Assembly (NCBI GenBank): GCA_965263325.1
Contig: CBDHGY010000002.1
Span: 2,728,001 to 2,792,000, forward strand
Reading direction: 5' to 3'
DNA: 64,000 bases
Source of the DNA: CBDHGY01 sp965263325
GTDB lineage: Bacteria > Pseudomonadota > Alphaproteobacteria > Caulobacterales > Hyphomonadaceae
Shown: in pieces, positions 44,465 through 52,079 of the stretch
Position numbering within the stretch: the first letter of the stretch is position 1
Layout of the letters: each line of letters starts with the position of its first letter
The notes under the pieces: model-generated
The model's input: only the letters and a program-made list of their open reading frames with translations
The model's database searches: none
What the model was told of the DNA's origin: nothing
Translations under genes and position numbers: made by a program

Positions 44465-45373
44465 CTAATCCTCCACCAATTTCCCATCAGAGTCGCGAAT
44501 TTCTGGGCCGTTTACCCGGGCGCGGCCATCACCAAATGGCGCGTCGCGCTCCTGAAGAGCTGTTTTCAATCCTGCTTCGGTTGCGCGCTTCACGAAGGCG
44601 CGCGCTGATGCTGCTTGGTGTCCGCGCGCATCATTCTCTACAGCCAGCCGCTGCATGGTACGTGCGCCCATCAGCTCCAATCCGAGATTTATGGCACGCT
44701 TGTTAGCGGCCAGGATGTCCGGATCGATGTTCGACATTCGCTTGGCGAGACCTTCGACTTCAGCCTCCAGCAAATCGGCCGGAACGGATTTTAGTGCAAG
44801 ACCGATCTCGCTTGCTTCCTTTCCCGTAATCGTATCGCCGGTCAGCATCAGCCGTTTGGCCCATTGCGGCCCAACATTGTATAGCCACATCTGATTGGGC
44901 AGGGCACCGAGATCCCGCCCTGCCGGAAATCCGATGGTCGCATCGTCTGCGACAATCACGATGTCACACAGCATGGCGAGATCAGTACCGCCCGCGAGAC
45001 AGGCTCCATGCACCTGAGCAATGACAGGTTTGTGCATGTCGAATATAGTCATGCGATAGCGTTGCGCGCGCTCCAACTGCCAGATGTCATCATCGACACT
45101 GCGCGCCCCGCGATAGTTTCCGGATTCTTTCTGGACACGTGAGACCGGCACCTTTTGACCTGCGCCCGCAAGGTCATATCCGGCAGAAAAACTGCGACCG
45201 GCCCCTTTTAAGATGACGCAATGTACGCTGCGATCATTATCGGCTTCCCAAAGCGCTTCACTGACTTCAGCTTGCAAAGCGAGTGTCAGGGCGTTCAGTT
45301 TTTCCGGGCGGTTAAGCACAATGCGCGCAACGCCGCCCGATGTTTCATAAAGGATGGAAGTAAAGTCTGTCAT
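44465..45373 (-). CDS. Enoyl-CoA hydratase/isomerase (crotonase) family protein
   Basis: 302 residues from ATG 45373, preceded by GGCGGAGA. Crotonase fold: GVARIVLNRPEKLNALTLAL, the oxyanion motif KGAGRSFSAGYDLAG, and VHGACLAGGTDLAMLCDIVI. The acidic catalytic pair of true hydratases is not clear, so a hydratase, isomerase or other CoA activity is possible. It ends 21 bp from dksA, convergent. The C-terminal 50 residues are longer than typical. Confidence 0.88.
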   Translation of the reverse strand: MTDFTSILYETSGGVARIVLNRPEKLNALTLALQAEVSEALWEADNDRSVHCVILKGAGRSFSAGYDLAGAGQKVPVSRVQKESGNYRGARSVDDDIWQLERAQRYRMTIFDMHKPVIAQVHGACLAGGTDLAMLCDIVIVADDATIGFPAGRDLGALPNQMWLYNVGPQWAKRLMLTGDTITGKEASEIGLALKSVPADLLEAEVEGLAKRMSNIDPDILAANKRAINLGLELMGARTMQRLAVENDARGHQAASARAFVKRATEAGLKTALQERDAPFGDGRARVNGPEIRDSDGKLVED

Positions 45374-45692
45374 TTTGGTCTCCGCCGAGGCAATGACGCT
45401 ACCGCATCGTGACAAGAAACAGAAACGGCGACCCCGTTCTCCGGAGCCGCCGCTTACCATCACCCAACGCTCGGCGGTCTATTTCGCTGCCGTAGTCGTT
45501 AAAATCATTATGCCTCCGGAATCAAAACAGAGGCTTACCAGTTTCTTACCGGAGTCTTTCGGCTCCCTTCTATTTACTAAAATTTCTGCAAAATTTGGTA
45601 AGAATCAGCCCGTTTCGGTCGAAATCCTAACCACTCATTAACTGCGTTTATGCGACTTTCAATTAACTGTGTTTGATCGAGGAGTACTGGCG
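45374..45692. other. Divergent intergenic region of crotonase and FliM-like genes
   Basis: 319 bp without a gene. It holds the crotonase leader at the left, an imperfect inverted repeat (TTACTAAAATTT with AAAATTTGGTAA) near 45574-45601, a CtrA-like box at 45627-45642, and a 13-bp direct repeat ATTAACTG(C/T)GTTT at 45637-45649 and 45662-45674. The ribosome site GAGGAG (45679-45684) belongs to the FliM-like gene. Confidence 0.6.
45627..45642. promoter_or_regulatory. CtrA-like binding box
   Basis: CTAACCACTCATTAAC matches the CtrA consensus TTAA-N7-TTAAC with one mismatch, 51 bp before the FliM-like start. CtrA drives flagellar genes in related bacteria, and the kinase CckA, encoded at 52-54.7 kb, feeds CtrA phosphorylation. 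Confidence 0.5.
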
Positions 45693-46748
45693 ATGGCTGA
45701 GCCAGCCCTGAAAATTGAAACCGATGCCGATTGGTCCGTATCCGATCGCCGCGAGCGCGATTTGCTTCAAAATAGCGAAGCGATGAGTGACCCGGTTGGC
45801 GATCCGGGATTTCCAACTTCGCGCGGCAAGCTGACAAAAGCGGAAATCGAGGCGCTGCTCAGACCAGATCTGCCTGATGATTTTGGTAAGGAAGAGCCAG
45901 TGCAAACCGAGGTCCGGGGATATACAGATTTCAGTTTACCGGAACGCCCTCAGCCGAAGCCCGGCAAAGAAGATGGACAAACGATCGCCGCTGCATTGTC
46001 CCTTGGCCTCAGGCAAGATTGCGAGCTTCCTGCTGCGGCGCGCGTTGTTTCGATGACATCTGGCGACTTCGGCGAGGTCTTTGTACGTGCTGGCCAAGGC
46101 AGTGCGTGTTTGTTTTTCCGTGGACCATCAGGTGCGATTTCGGCAGCGATGACGCTCTCTCCCGAATTGACTTCAAGCTTCATCGATCTTGCTTGCGGCG
46201 GAGAGGGCACTCCCAGCGGGGTGGCAGGCCGGGCGCTGACCTTCATGGATGGTGAGCTCTTAGAGTCACTGCTGTCACCGCTTGCATCTTCCCTCGGAGA
46301 AGGGTTTTCGCTCGCGCGTACGGAAATCGACGCCCGCTTCGCCAGCGCGATGGCCCCGCCCGGCACCTCAGAAATTATCGATTTGTCTATCACGCTCGGT
46401 GGCCTGGAAACACCGGCGCGGCTCGTTATGCTGAAAAGTGAAGACGAAGCTGAAGCGCCTTCATCTATTGAAGATATTGACGGTGATTTTGCAACGGCGG
46501 TTCTTACTGCACGCATCGCCAGTCTTAGCGTGCCTGTGAGCAGGCTATCAGACCTGAAACCGGGGGCGACATTGATGCTTGGTATTCCAGCCGATCAGCC
46601 AGTCGAACTTCTGTCTGGAGGGCGAGAAGGCATGGTTGCCGCTGAAGGCGAGATCGGCCGAAAAGGAAATGCGATCGCGATCCGGATCACGCGCCGCGGA
46701 CGTTACTTGCGAAAGGCGGCGCGCTCAAAAGCTAACCGCGAGATCTGA
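45693..46748 (+). CDS. FliM-like flagellar switch protein (divergent)
   Basis: 351 residues from ATG 45693, eight bases after GAGGAG. KLTKAEIEALLRPDLPDD near residue 46 matches the FliM N-terminal motif region, the middle part resembles the CheC-like domain, and the C-terminus (VPVSRLSDLKPGATLMLGIP, then GEIGRKGNAIAIRI) is a SpoA/FliN-type domain. It is unusually rich in acidic residues and lacks the usual CheY-binding LSQxEID. No other flagellar genes adjoin. It may be the true FliM or a specialised paralogue. Confidence 0.7.
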   Translation: MAEPALKIETDADWSVSDRRERDLLQNSEAMSDPVGDPGFPTSRGKLTKAEIEALLRPDLPDDFGKEEPVQTEVRGYTDFSLPERPQPKPGKEDGQTIAAALSLGLRQDCELPAAARVVSMTSGDFGEVFVRAGQGSACLFFRGPSGAISAAMTLSPELTSSFIDLACGGEGTPSGVAGRALTFMDGELLESLLSPLASSLGEGFSLARTEIDARFASAMAPPGTSEIIDLSITLGGLETPARLVMLKSEDEAEAPSSIEDIDGDFATAVLTARIASLSVPVSRLSDLKPGATLMLGIPADQPVELLSGGREGMVAAEGEIGRKGNAIAIRITRRGRYLRKAARSKANREI

Positions 46749-46754
46749 GTCACA

Positions 46755-46967
46755 TCAGTCGCTGATGACCCGGCCGGTGGAGTCCACCGTTTTCCCGCAG
46801 CTTTGGCAAATCATTCGCCCGCTTGCGGCGTAAGAGGCAGAGCCTGGCAAGCCTGGCTTCGGTAACTCAGCGCCGCAATTCTGGCATGTTGGCGGCGGTC
46901 GCAAGATCATGAACGTACCCGCGATTGCGAGTGCGACAGCTCCTGCCAGAATTGCGTAAAGTGCCAT
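46755..46967 (-). CDS. Small membrane protein with zinc-ribbon-like cysteines
   Basis: 70 residues. One N-terminal membrane helix (ALYAILAGAVALAIAGTFMI) is followed by PTCQNCGAELPKP and MICQSCGKTVDSTG, two CxxC knuckles that would bind zinc or form a rubredoxin-like knuckle. It starts 13 bp after terC and is probably in its operon. The function is unknown; coupling to a metal-linked TerC transporter is suggestive. Confidence 0.75.
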   Translation of the reverse strand: MALYAILAGAVALAIAGTFMILRPPPTCQNCGAELPKPGLPGSASYAASGRMICQSCGKTVDSTGRVISD

Positions 46968-46980
46968 GCGCTACTGCCTC

Positions 46981-48006
46981 CTAGTGACCTGATGACTTTG
47001 TCAGGTGCTTGTCCACTGCCGCAATGGCATCGGCTTCCGGGTCATCGCCGCGGATCTCAGCTTCCTTCTGCGCCCAAAGACGCTTCTGGTAATTCGTGGA
47101 GATAATATCCGTAATCACCAGAACCCCGATGACGAGGTAGAACGTTGCTTTGCTCATTGCTTCGATATGGAACCCGAAGAATGTCAGCTTGGCAAGGTGC
47201 GCCCCTTCGGTCACCAGCAATACGCCGACAAGGAAGAGGATGAACAAGCCGAGCACTTCATACATCCGGTTGTTCTTCAGGAAGTCCGCGACCATGTCCG
47301 CCATCAGGATCATCACAATGCCTGAGAGGATAATCGCAATCGCCATCAGCCAGACTTGATAATCCTTCGAGCCGAGTGCGCAGCCAGCGGCGCCGTCTAC
47401 CGGGTTTGCAATCAGTTCAGCCTTACACTCCGAGACCGTGCCCATAAACGTCATGACCTCGCCTGACGCAGTCCGCAGCACATCGCCGCTTGCATTGACG
47501 ACGTTCGCCACCTCCACATTCGCGATCGCCATGGCCGACAGGATGGAGTCAAAAGAAAAGACGAGGTTCATCGACACAATCATCAAAATCGCCTGCGTGA
47601 CGGATTTTGATTTCGAGCCTTCCGAGTGCTCAATATGTTCCACCGCCAGCAGGTGATTGATCTCTTTCACCGCCGTGTAAATAATGAACGCGCCGCCGAG
47701 CAGGGTCACAATCGCTTGCAGCGTAAACTCGCCGTGGAATACAGAGCCAAGGTCGAATTTAAACAGCGGCTCGGCCAGCGCGCCGAACAGCGACACAATG
47801 ACAATCAGCAAGATAATCCTGAAAGCGACGGCAAGGCCGATCCCCCAGCGGCGCACCATGGGCGCTTTTTCTTCGCCGACCCGTTTTGACTCGATCGAGA
47901 TATAAAGCAGATTGTCAAAGCCGAGCACTGCCTGCAGGAGCAGCAGCATCAGCAAGGTGAAGAAGCCTGAAATAGAAAAGACTTCGGCAAAAATTTCAGC
48001 GATCAT
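46981..48006 (-). CDS. TerC-family integral membrane protein
   Basis: 341 residues, about eight helices. LLQAVLGFDNLLYISIESKR near residue 25 and SMNLVFSFDSILSAMAIANV near 145 carry the paired acidic residues of TerC. TerC and its relatives export Mn2+ or serve metal homeostasis, partly supplying metal to exported enzymes. A periplasmic loop of about 40 residues with two cysteines (SECKAEL, GAAGCALG) is unusual. The next gene encodes a small zinc-ribbon-like membrane protein. Confidence 0.9.
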   Translation of the reverse strand: MIAEIFAEVFSISGFFTLLMLLLLQAVLGFDNLLYISIESKRVGEEKAPMVRRWGIGLAVAFRIILLIVIVSLFGALAEPLFKFDLGSVFHGEFTLQAIVTLLGGAFIIYTAVKEINHLLAVEHIEHSEGSKSKSVTQAILMIVSMNLVFSFDSILSAMAIANVEVANVVNASGDVLRTASGEVMTFMGTVSECKAELIANPVDGAAGCALGSKDYQVWLMAIAIILSGIVMILMADMVADFLKNNRMYEVLGLFILFLVGVLLVTEGAHLAKLTFFGFHIEAMSKATFYLVIGVLVITDIISTNYQKRLWAQKEAEIRGDDPEADAIAAVDKHLTKSSGH

Positions 48007-48139
48007 AAGCTACCCCTCCGCGATGATGCTTTTCGAGGCGCAAAGCTAAGGGCAGCCGCGAAGCGGGGCAAGGGGCCAGCAGGTGTGGCTCCGCATGGCC
48101 TTTGCCAGCAGAGCGCGCCGCTTCCCGGAATGGGTATTT

Positions 48140-48556
48140 CTAGCCGCTATCCAGAAATGCCGGGTCATAACCGGAAGCAGCCGGAAGGCGCATCGCCAGT
48201 ATCGGCAGGTCTGCGCATCGCTCCGCCGTGATCGCTGCAAGGTCGCGCCGCATCTGCGCAATCATAAGCGCGAGCACGCCGAGCATGGCCTGCACGGTTT
48301 TTAGATAATCCAGCGCGCGGGCCTCTTCCGGGCACGTCGGCGCGCGAGGCCCCGAAAGCTCAGTGATCTGGCCGGAAAGCTGGACCAGCGCGGCATATAG
48401 CCAGGCTTCCAGCATTTCCGCCTCATGAACGCCGGCGCGGGCGCGCATCTTGGTGGCGAGCGATACCCGCCGCCCAATCGCCACGGCCAGCATGCCCAGA
48501 ACCTGCCACTGCGCGGCAAGCGCAAGGATGGGGGAGAAAGGCGGGGAGGGCGTCAT
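48140..48556 (-). CDS. Hypothetical helical protein behind a palindromic leaderless promoter
   Basis: 138 residues, helical. Hydrophobic stretches (WQVLGMLAVAIGRRVSLA, MLGVLALMIAQMRR) could pack or touch the membrane; no signal peptide and no clear DNA-binding motif. Two cysteines. I recognise no family. The ATG at 48556 directly abuts a 25-bp near-perfect palindrome over the -10 element, so expression is probably repressed by some factor. It lies 133 bp from terC and 135 bp from the tautomerase gene. Confidence 0.6.
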   Translation of the reverse strand: MTPSPPFSPILALAAQWQVLGMLAVAIGRRVSLATKMRARAGVHEAEMLEAWLYAALVQLSGQITELSGPRAPTCPEEARALDYLKTVQAMLGVLALMIAQMRRDLAAITAERCADLPILAMRLPAASGYDPAFLDSG

Positions 48557-48591
48557 GGAATATAATATAGGATTATATTCCGGGAGCGCAA
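48557..48591 (-). promoter_or_regulatory. Leaderless promoter with 10+10 bp palindrome
   Basis: On the minus strand: TTGCGC (48591-48586), 16 bp, TATATT, 7 bp, ATG (48556). GGAATATAAT and ATTATATTCC (48557-48566 with 48572-48581) form perfect 10-bp arms around a 5-bp centre, covering both the -10 and the start point. Confidence 0.55.
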
Positions 48592-48618
48592 GGGGGAAGC
48601 TAGATGTGCTTCACGCCG

Positions 48619-48657
48619 CGTCCCTTGAGAAGTGTAACTTCTTAAAACCTAGGGACG
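48619..48657. repeat. Nested inverted repeat
   Basis: Outer arms CGTCCCT (48619-48625) and AGGGACG (48651-48657) enclose inner arms AGAAGT (48628-48633) and ACTTCT (48637-48642). It lies after the tautomerase gene. No T-run follows, so it may be a weak or Rho-type 3' structure. Confidence 0.45.
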
Positions 48658-48691
48658 TGACGAGAGTATGTCGAGTGTTCGCGCGCGGCGC

Positions 48692-49093
48692 TTACTCGGC
48701 CGCGCTCGGATGATGCTTTGCCAGCCACTCAGCTTCTTCGCCGGGCTCTGGCATTATCTCTCCGCCCTCCAGCACCCAGCTGGCCGGAACATCGGTTGTC
48801 ATCATGTCGATCTCGCTAAGGTCAATGCCGGTATGTGTATGAACCGATTGGCGCATCTGAGAAATGATCTGCTGTTTCTGTGCGTCGGTGCGGCCAGAAC
48901 GAATGCTGCCAAAAAGAACCGCCGTTTTGCCGGACAGCGGCGGGGTCGGGGCATCCTCAATGAAGAAGGCGTGAACGAATTGGGGTGGTGCGCCGGTGAC
49001 GTCGCAGTGAATGCGTGTGATGTCTGCCGCGATTTTTGGTTTGGCTTCGTCTGCGATGGTCCCTTTGGGGGCGTTGCACATGTATAGGGGCAT
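48692..49093 (-). CDS. Tautomerase superfamily protein
   Basis: 133 residues beginning MPLYMCNAP, so Pro1 after Met removal is the catalytic base. ADEAKPKIAADITRIHCDVT, APPQFVHAFFIED and GRTDAQKQQIISQMRQSV fit the long cis-CaaD/tautomerase type with two beta-alpha-beta halves. The substrate is unknown; relatives act on unsaturated keto acids or halogenated acrylates. It follows the tautomerase-like gene by 16 bp and is probably regulated by the upstream HxlR protein. Confidence 0.85.
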   Translation of the reverse strand: MPLYMCNAPKGTIADEAKPKIAADITRIHCDVTGAPPQFVHAFFIEDAPTPPLSGKTAVLFGSIRSGRTDAQKQQIISQMRQSVHTHTGIDLSEIDMMTTDVPASWVLEGGEIMPEPGEEAEWLAKHHPSAAE

Positions 49094-49109
49094 GGTGGGT
49101 CCTCCTGGC

Positions 49110-49421
49110 TTATGGGTTGGGAATTACGCCAACAATTTCGTGCAGCGTTGTTTTTGTTTCTTCTGTCCAGATGCTGCAGAGTTCATGCAACATGTCGGCG
49201 CGGTCCTCTTGTGAAACCTCTTTGTTAGGTCGCATCGAGATGACGGCAGATGTGCTAGGCTTGCCGGCCGTAAAGCCACTTCGTTCGGGGACAGCCAGCC
49301 AGCCTATCTCGGCAGCTTCACCAAAATGGCGCTGCGCGAAATCATTTATCCGCGACCTCAGCGCTGTCTCCGCTTCGGCGGAAACCTGGCCCGCCTGGAC
49401 AATACAATTGCATGTAATCAT
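49110..49421 (-). CDS. Tautomerase-like small protein
   Basis: 103 residues from the ATG at 49421, with AGGAGAA upstream. The middle part (AAEIGWLAVPERSGFTAGKP, AVISMRPNKEVSQEDRADML) recalls a tautomerase half, but the N-terminus is Met-Ile rather than Met-Pro, so catalysis by Pro1 is not expected. It may be a non-catalytic partner of the following tautomerase. Its start overlaps (ATGA) the stop that the hxlR gene would have if one base were restored. Confidence 0.65.
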   Translation of the reverse strand: MITCNCIVQAGQVSAEAETALRSRINDFAQRHFGEAAEIGWLAVPERSGFTAGKPSTSAVISMRPNKEVSQEDRADMLHELCSIWTEETKTTLHEIVGVIPNP

Positions 49422-49914
49422 GAGTTCTTCTCCTTTTCTTGATGCCAGATTTTTGGCGGCGCTCCATTCGCGCGCTGCATACCAACTTCCTTGAGATCCA
49501 TAACCGCGCCATCTGTGCGGCGCGGCCAGATGCGCGCAGTTCTTCGCCGGAGGATTTGTCCGTGATGATGGTGGAAGGACCGTTCTCGTGCGCGGCCCAT
49601 TTGTTTCCCCATTGCGCGAGCGCAATGATTACAGGAGCCAACTCCCGTCCGCGTTCTGTGAGCGCGTATTGTTCATAAGCATACCCATCATCGGCTGGTA
49701 AGCGTTTCATTATGCCACCCTCAACAAGATCGTTGAGGCGGCTTGTGAGCGTATTTTTCGCAATCCCGAGATTTTGCTGAAAGTGCTTAAATCTGCGCGC
49801 ACCCATCATCGCGTCGCGGATAATGAGCAGTGACCACCAGGACCCAACTTGGTCGAGTGTGCGCGCAATCGAGCACTGCATATCTGCGAAAGATTTCGTT
49901 TTCATAATAGGCAT
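49342..49914 (-). CDS. HxlR-family regulator, probable C-terminal frameshift
   Basis: As read, 190 residues. Residues 5-105 are a clear HxlR winged helix (CSIARTLDQVGSWWSLLIIR, GIAKNTLTSRLNDLVEGGIM, YALTERGRELAPVIIALAQW). After KSSGEELRASGRAAQ the frame turns into basic low-similarity sequence overlapping the next gene by 80 bp. In another frame the expected tail (TDGAVMDLKEVGMQRANG) continues to a stop at 49418 that overlaps the next ATG as ATGA. A one-base loss near 49510-49535 is likely. DNA binding should survive. Confidence 0.75.
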   Translation of the reverse strand: MPIMKTKSFADMQCSIARTLDQVGSWWSLLIIRDAMMGARRFKHFQQNLGIAKNTLTSRLNDLVEGGIMKRLPADDGYAYEQYALTERGRELAPVIIALAQWGNKWAAHENGPSTIITDKSSGEELRASGRAAQMARLWISRKLVCSARMERRQKSGIKKRRRTHDYMQLYCPGGPGFRRSGDSAEVADK

Positions 49915-49966
49915 TCGGTTGCAATATAGAACCGCATATCATCCGCGGTCTAATATTGCAACCGAA
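49914..49966 (-). promoter_or_regulatory. hxlR operator: 14-bp inverted repeat at a leaderless promoter
   Basis: TTCGGTTGCAATAT (49914-49927) and ATATTGCAACCGAA (49953-49966) are exact inverted copies 25 bp apart, with an inner ACCGC/GCGGT pair. On the minus strand TATATT sits 8 bases before the ATG, inside the near arm, so the mRNA would be leaderless. Autoregulation by HxlR is the likely function. Confidence 0.55.
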
Positions 49967-50001
49967 ATCGCGCTTTGGTGAATATTGGCTGGTGCGGCGC
50001 G

Positions 50002-51882
50002 CTAGCCCTTCCTCTCCGCCACCGCCGCTTTCACCTTCGCTTCCAGCATGGCGAGGGGCATCGCGCCATCGGCCAAAATCACGTCATGGAACCAGCCATC
50101 GGCATAGGCATCGCCGAGCTCATTTTGCGCAAACGCTCTCAGCTCGATGATCTTGTTCATGCCGATCTTATACGCCGTCGCCTGACCGGGCATCACGATA
50201 TAGCGCTCAATGGCTTTCACGCAGTCGCTTTCAGGATTGGGCGTGTTCTCAATCAAATAATCGATCGCGTCTTGCCGCGTCCATTTCTTGTCGTGCAGGC
50301 CGGTATCAACAACGAGACGCGCCGCGCGCCAAAGCTCCATGGCGAGGCGGCCAAAGTCCGAGTACGGATCTTCGTAGAAGCCCATTTCTTTTGGAAGCCA
50401 TTCTGAGTAAAGACCCCAGCCTTCGGTATATGCGGTTGCGCGCAGATACTTTCTGAAGCGCGGAATCCCTTCGAGTTCCTGCGCAATGGCGAGCTGCATA
50501 TGATGGCCGGGAATACCTTCATGATATGCAAGCGCCTCCATCTGATAGATTGGCATGGCGTTCGTGTCATACAGGTTCGCATAGTACGTGCCCGGACGAG
50601 ATCCATCCGCTGCCGGGCGCTGGTAAAACGCTTTGCCCGCTGATTTTTCGCGGAACGGCTCAACGGCCTTCACGATCAAGTCGGCTTTCGGGAAGGTATC
50701 AAAGTAGGCTGGAAGCGCGTCCCGCATTGTGTCGATCATCGCTGTCGCATCAGCGAGATAGGCGGCTTTGCCTTCCTCAGTGTTCGGATAGAAATATTTC
50801 GGGTTCGTCCGCAGATCCTCAAAGAACTCCTGGAGCGTTCCCTCGAAACCAACCGTTTCCATGATGGCGCGCATTTCTCCATGAATGCGCTCTACTTCTG
50901 CGAGGCCAAGATTGTGGACCTCTTCAGCGCTCATATCCGTTGTGGTCATTTGCTGCAGACGCATGGCGTAATAAGCCTCACCATCCGGCAGCTTCCACGC
51001 GCCGTCATCGGTGGTGGCGTTCGCTTTGTCTGCTTCTATGTAAGTTATGAGGTCCTGATAAGCGGGGCCAACAGATGAAAGCAGAGCTTCGGTTGCCTGT
51101 ATTTTGAGAATGTCGCCGTCTTCTTCGGCAATGACGCCGCGCGTAACGAGCGTGTCAATTTTCTTGGAAAAATCGTCGAGGAGCGGACTGTTGCCTTCAC
51201 CCGGGAACGGTGCGCCGGTGATGATGTTCTGTGCATCGGAGAGAACGTAATCATACGCAAAGAGCGGTGGACGGATGCCGGCCTCTGCACTTCTCTTGGC
51301 ATTCTCAATGTGCTGACCGAGATAAGCCGGGATGCCTTCAAGCCTCGCGATATAGGCTTCGGCATCTGATAAATCAGAGATTTGGTGCTGATTGATCATG
51401 AATGCGGGAATGCTCGACTGCACGCCGCGCATTTGGTCAAACGTATAACCGTGATCATTGTAAGCAAATGCTCGCTCGGCAACGTCGTGCTGGAATTCAA
51501 ACAGGTCGTAAGAGAGCTTTGCTTGCGCGATTAAAGGGGCAGATCCAAATCTCTCCTGCATTTCCGCAAGATTGGTGCGTGCAATCTCCATATCCTCGAG
51601 GGCGCGCTCGGGGCTGACATCATCCCATTTATCGTAGTCGGTTTTGATCCCGAGATAGGTTTGCGTCATTGGGCTTCGCGCGACGCTCTGGTCGAATACT
51701 TCCTCGAAAAATGTGTTGAGCGCTTCGGCGTTCGCTTCAGCTTCAGCGAGGTTGATATCGCTGTCTTCTGCAGTATTTGCTGCAGATTCAGCAGGTGAAG
51801 CCGCCGGATTTGTGGTTTCGCCGCCGCATCCGGCGAGAATAAGGGCAATGCTGGCTGTTGCAGCGCGAAGTTTCAGTTTCAT
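50002..51882 (-). CDS. DUF885-family lipoprotein, probable metal-dependent hydrolase
   Basis: 626 residues. Lipobox LILAGC puts lipid on Cys19; a Ser/Glu-rich linker follows. The DUF885 domain shows ALAYHEGIPGHHMQLAIAQE, a degenerate HExxH-like zinc site with HE(G)xxGHH, and AYTEGWGLYSEWLPKEMGFY with a further acidic ligand. Such proteins resemble peptidases of the M3/carboxypeptidase Taq type and are common in Caulobacterales. It acts in the periplasm. It is monocistronic. Confidence 0.88.
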   Translation of the reverse strand: MKLKLRAATASIALILAGCGGETTNPAASPAESAANTAEDSDINLAEAEANAEALNTFFEEVFDQSVARSPMTQTYLGIKTDYDKWDDVSPERALEDMEIARTNLAEMQERFGSAPLIAQAKLSYDLFEFQHDVAERAFAYNDHGYTFDQMRGVQSSIPAFMINQHQISDLSDAEAYIARLEGIPAYLGQHIENAKRSAEAGIRPPLFAYDYVLSDAQNIITGAPFPGEGNSPLLDDFSKKIDTLVTRGVIAEEDGDILKIQATEALLSSVGPAYQDLITYIEADKANATTDDGAWKLPDGEAYYAMRLQQMTTTDMSAEEVHNLGLAEVERIHGEMRAIMETVGFEGTLQEFFEDLRTNPKYFYPNTEEGKAAYLADATAMIDTMRDALPAYFDTFPKADLIVKAVEPFREKSAGKAFYQRPAADGSRPGTYYANLYDTNAMPIYQMEALAYHEGIPGHHMQLAIAQELEGIPRFRKYLRATAYTEGWGLYSEWLPKEMGFYEDPYSDFGRLAMELWRAARLVVDTGLHDKKWTRQDAIDYLIENTPNPESDCVKAIERYIVMPGQATAYKIGMNKIIELRAFAQNELGDAYADGWFHDVILADGAMPLAMLEAKVKAAVAERKG

Positions 51883-52079
51883 TTTTAGGCCTATCCTGTG
51901 GATATTGCAGAGTTTTCACGACAGTTCTTAACGTAATTTTCGATTCCGTTAACCTTCTTCGGGTTTAAAGGGTGTAAGAGGCTTTCAGGTGATATCCCGG
52001 ATTATCGCTCTTTGGGGCCGTGTGTAGACCCGAATCGTCGCATCTGTTTCGATGCCGATTGTGAGGAGAGAGTAGCCTG

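Noticed and set aside
45637..45674. 13-bp direct repeat ATTAACTG(C/T)GTTT taken as a possible mobile-element target duplication
   Set aside because: No element lies between the copies; they look like tandem regulator half-sites.
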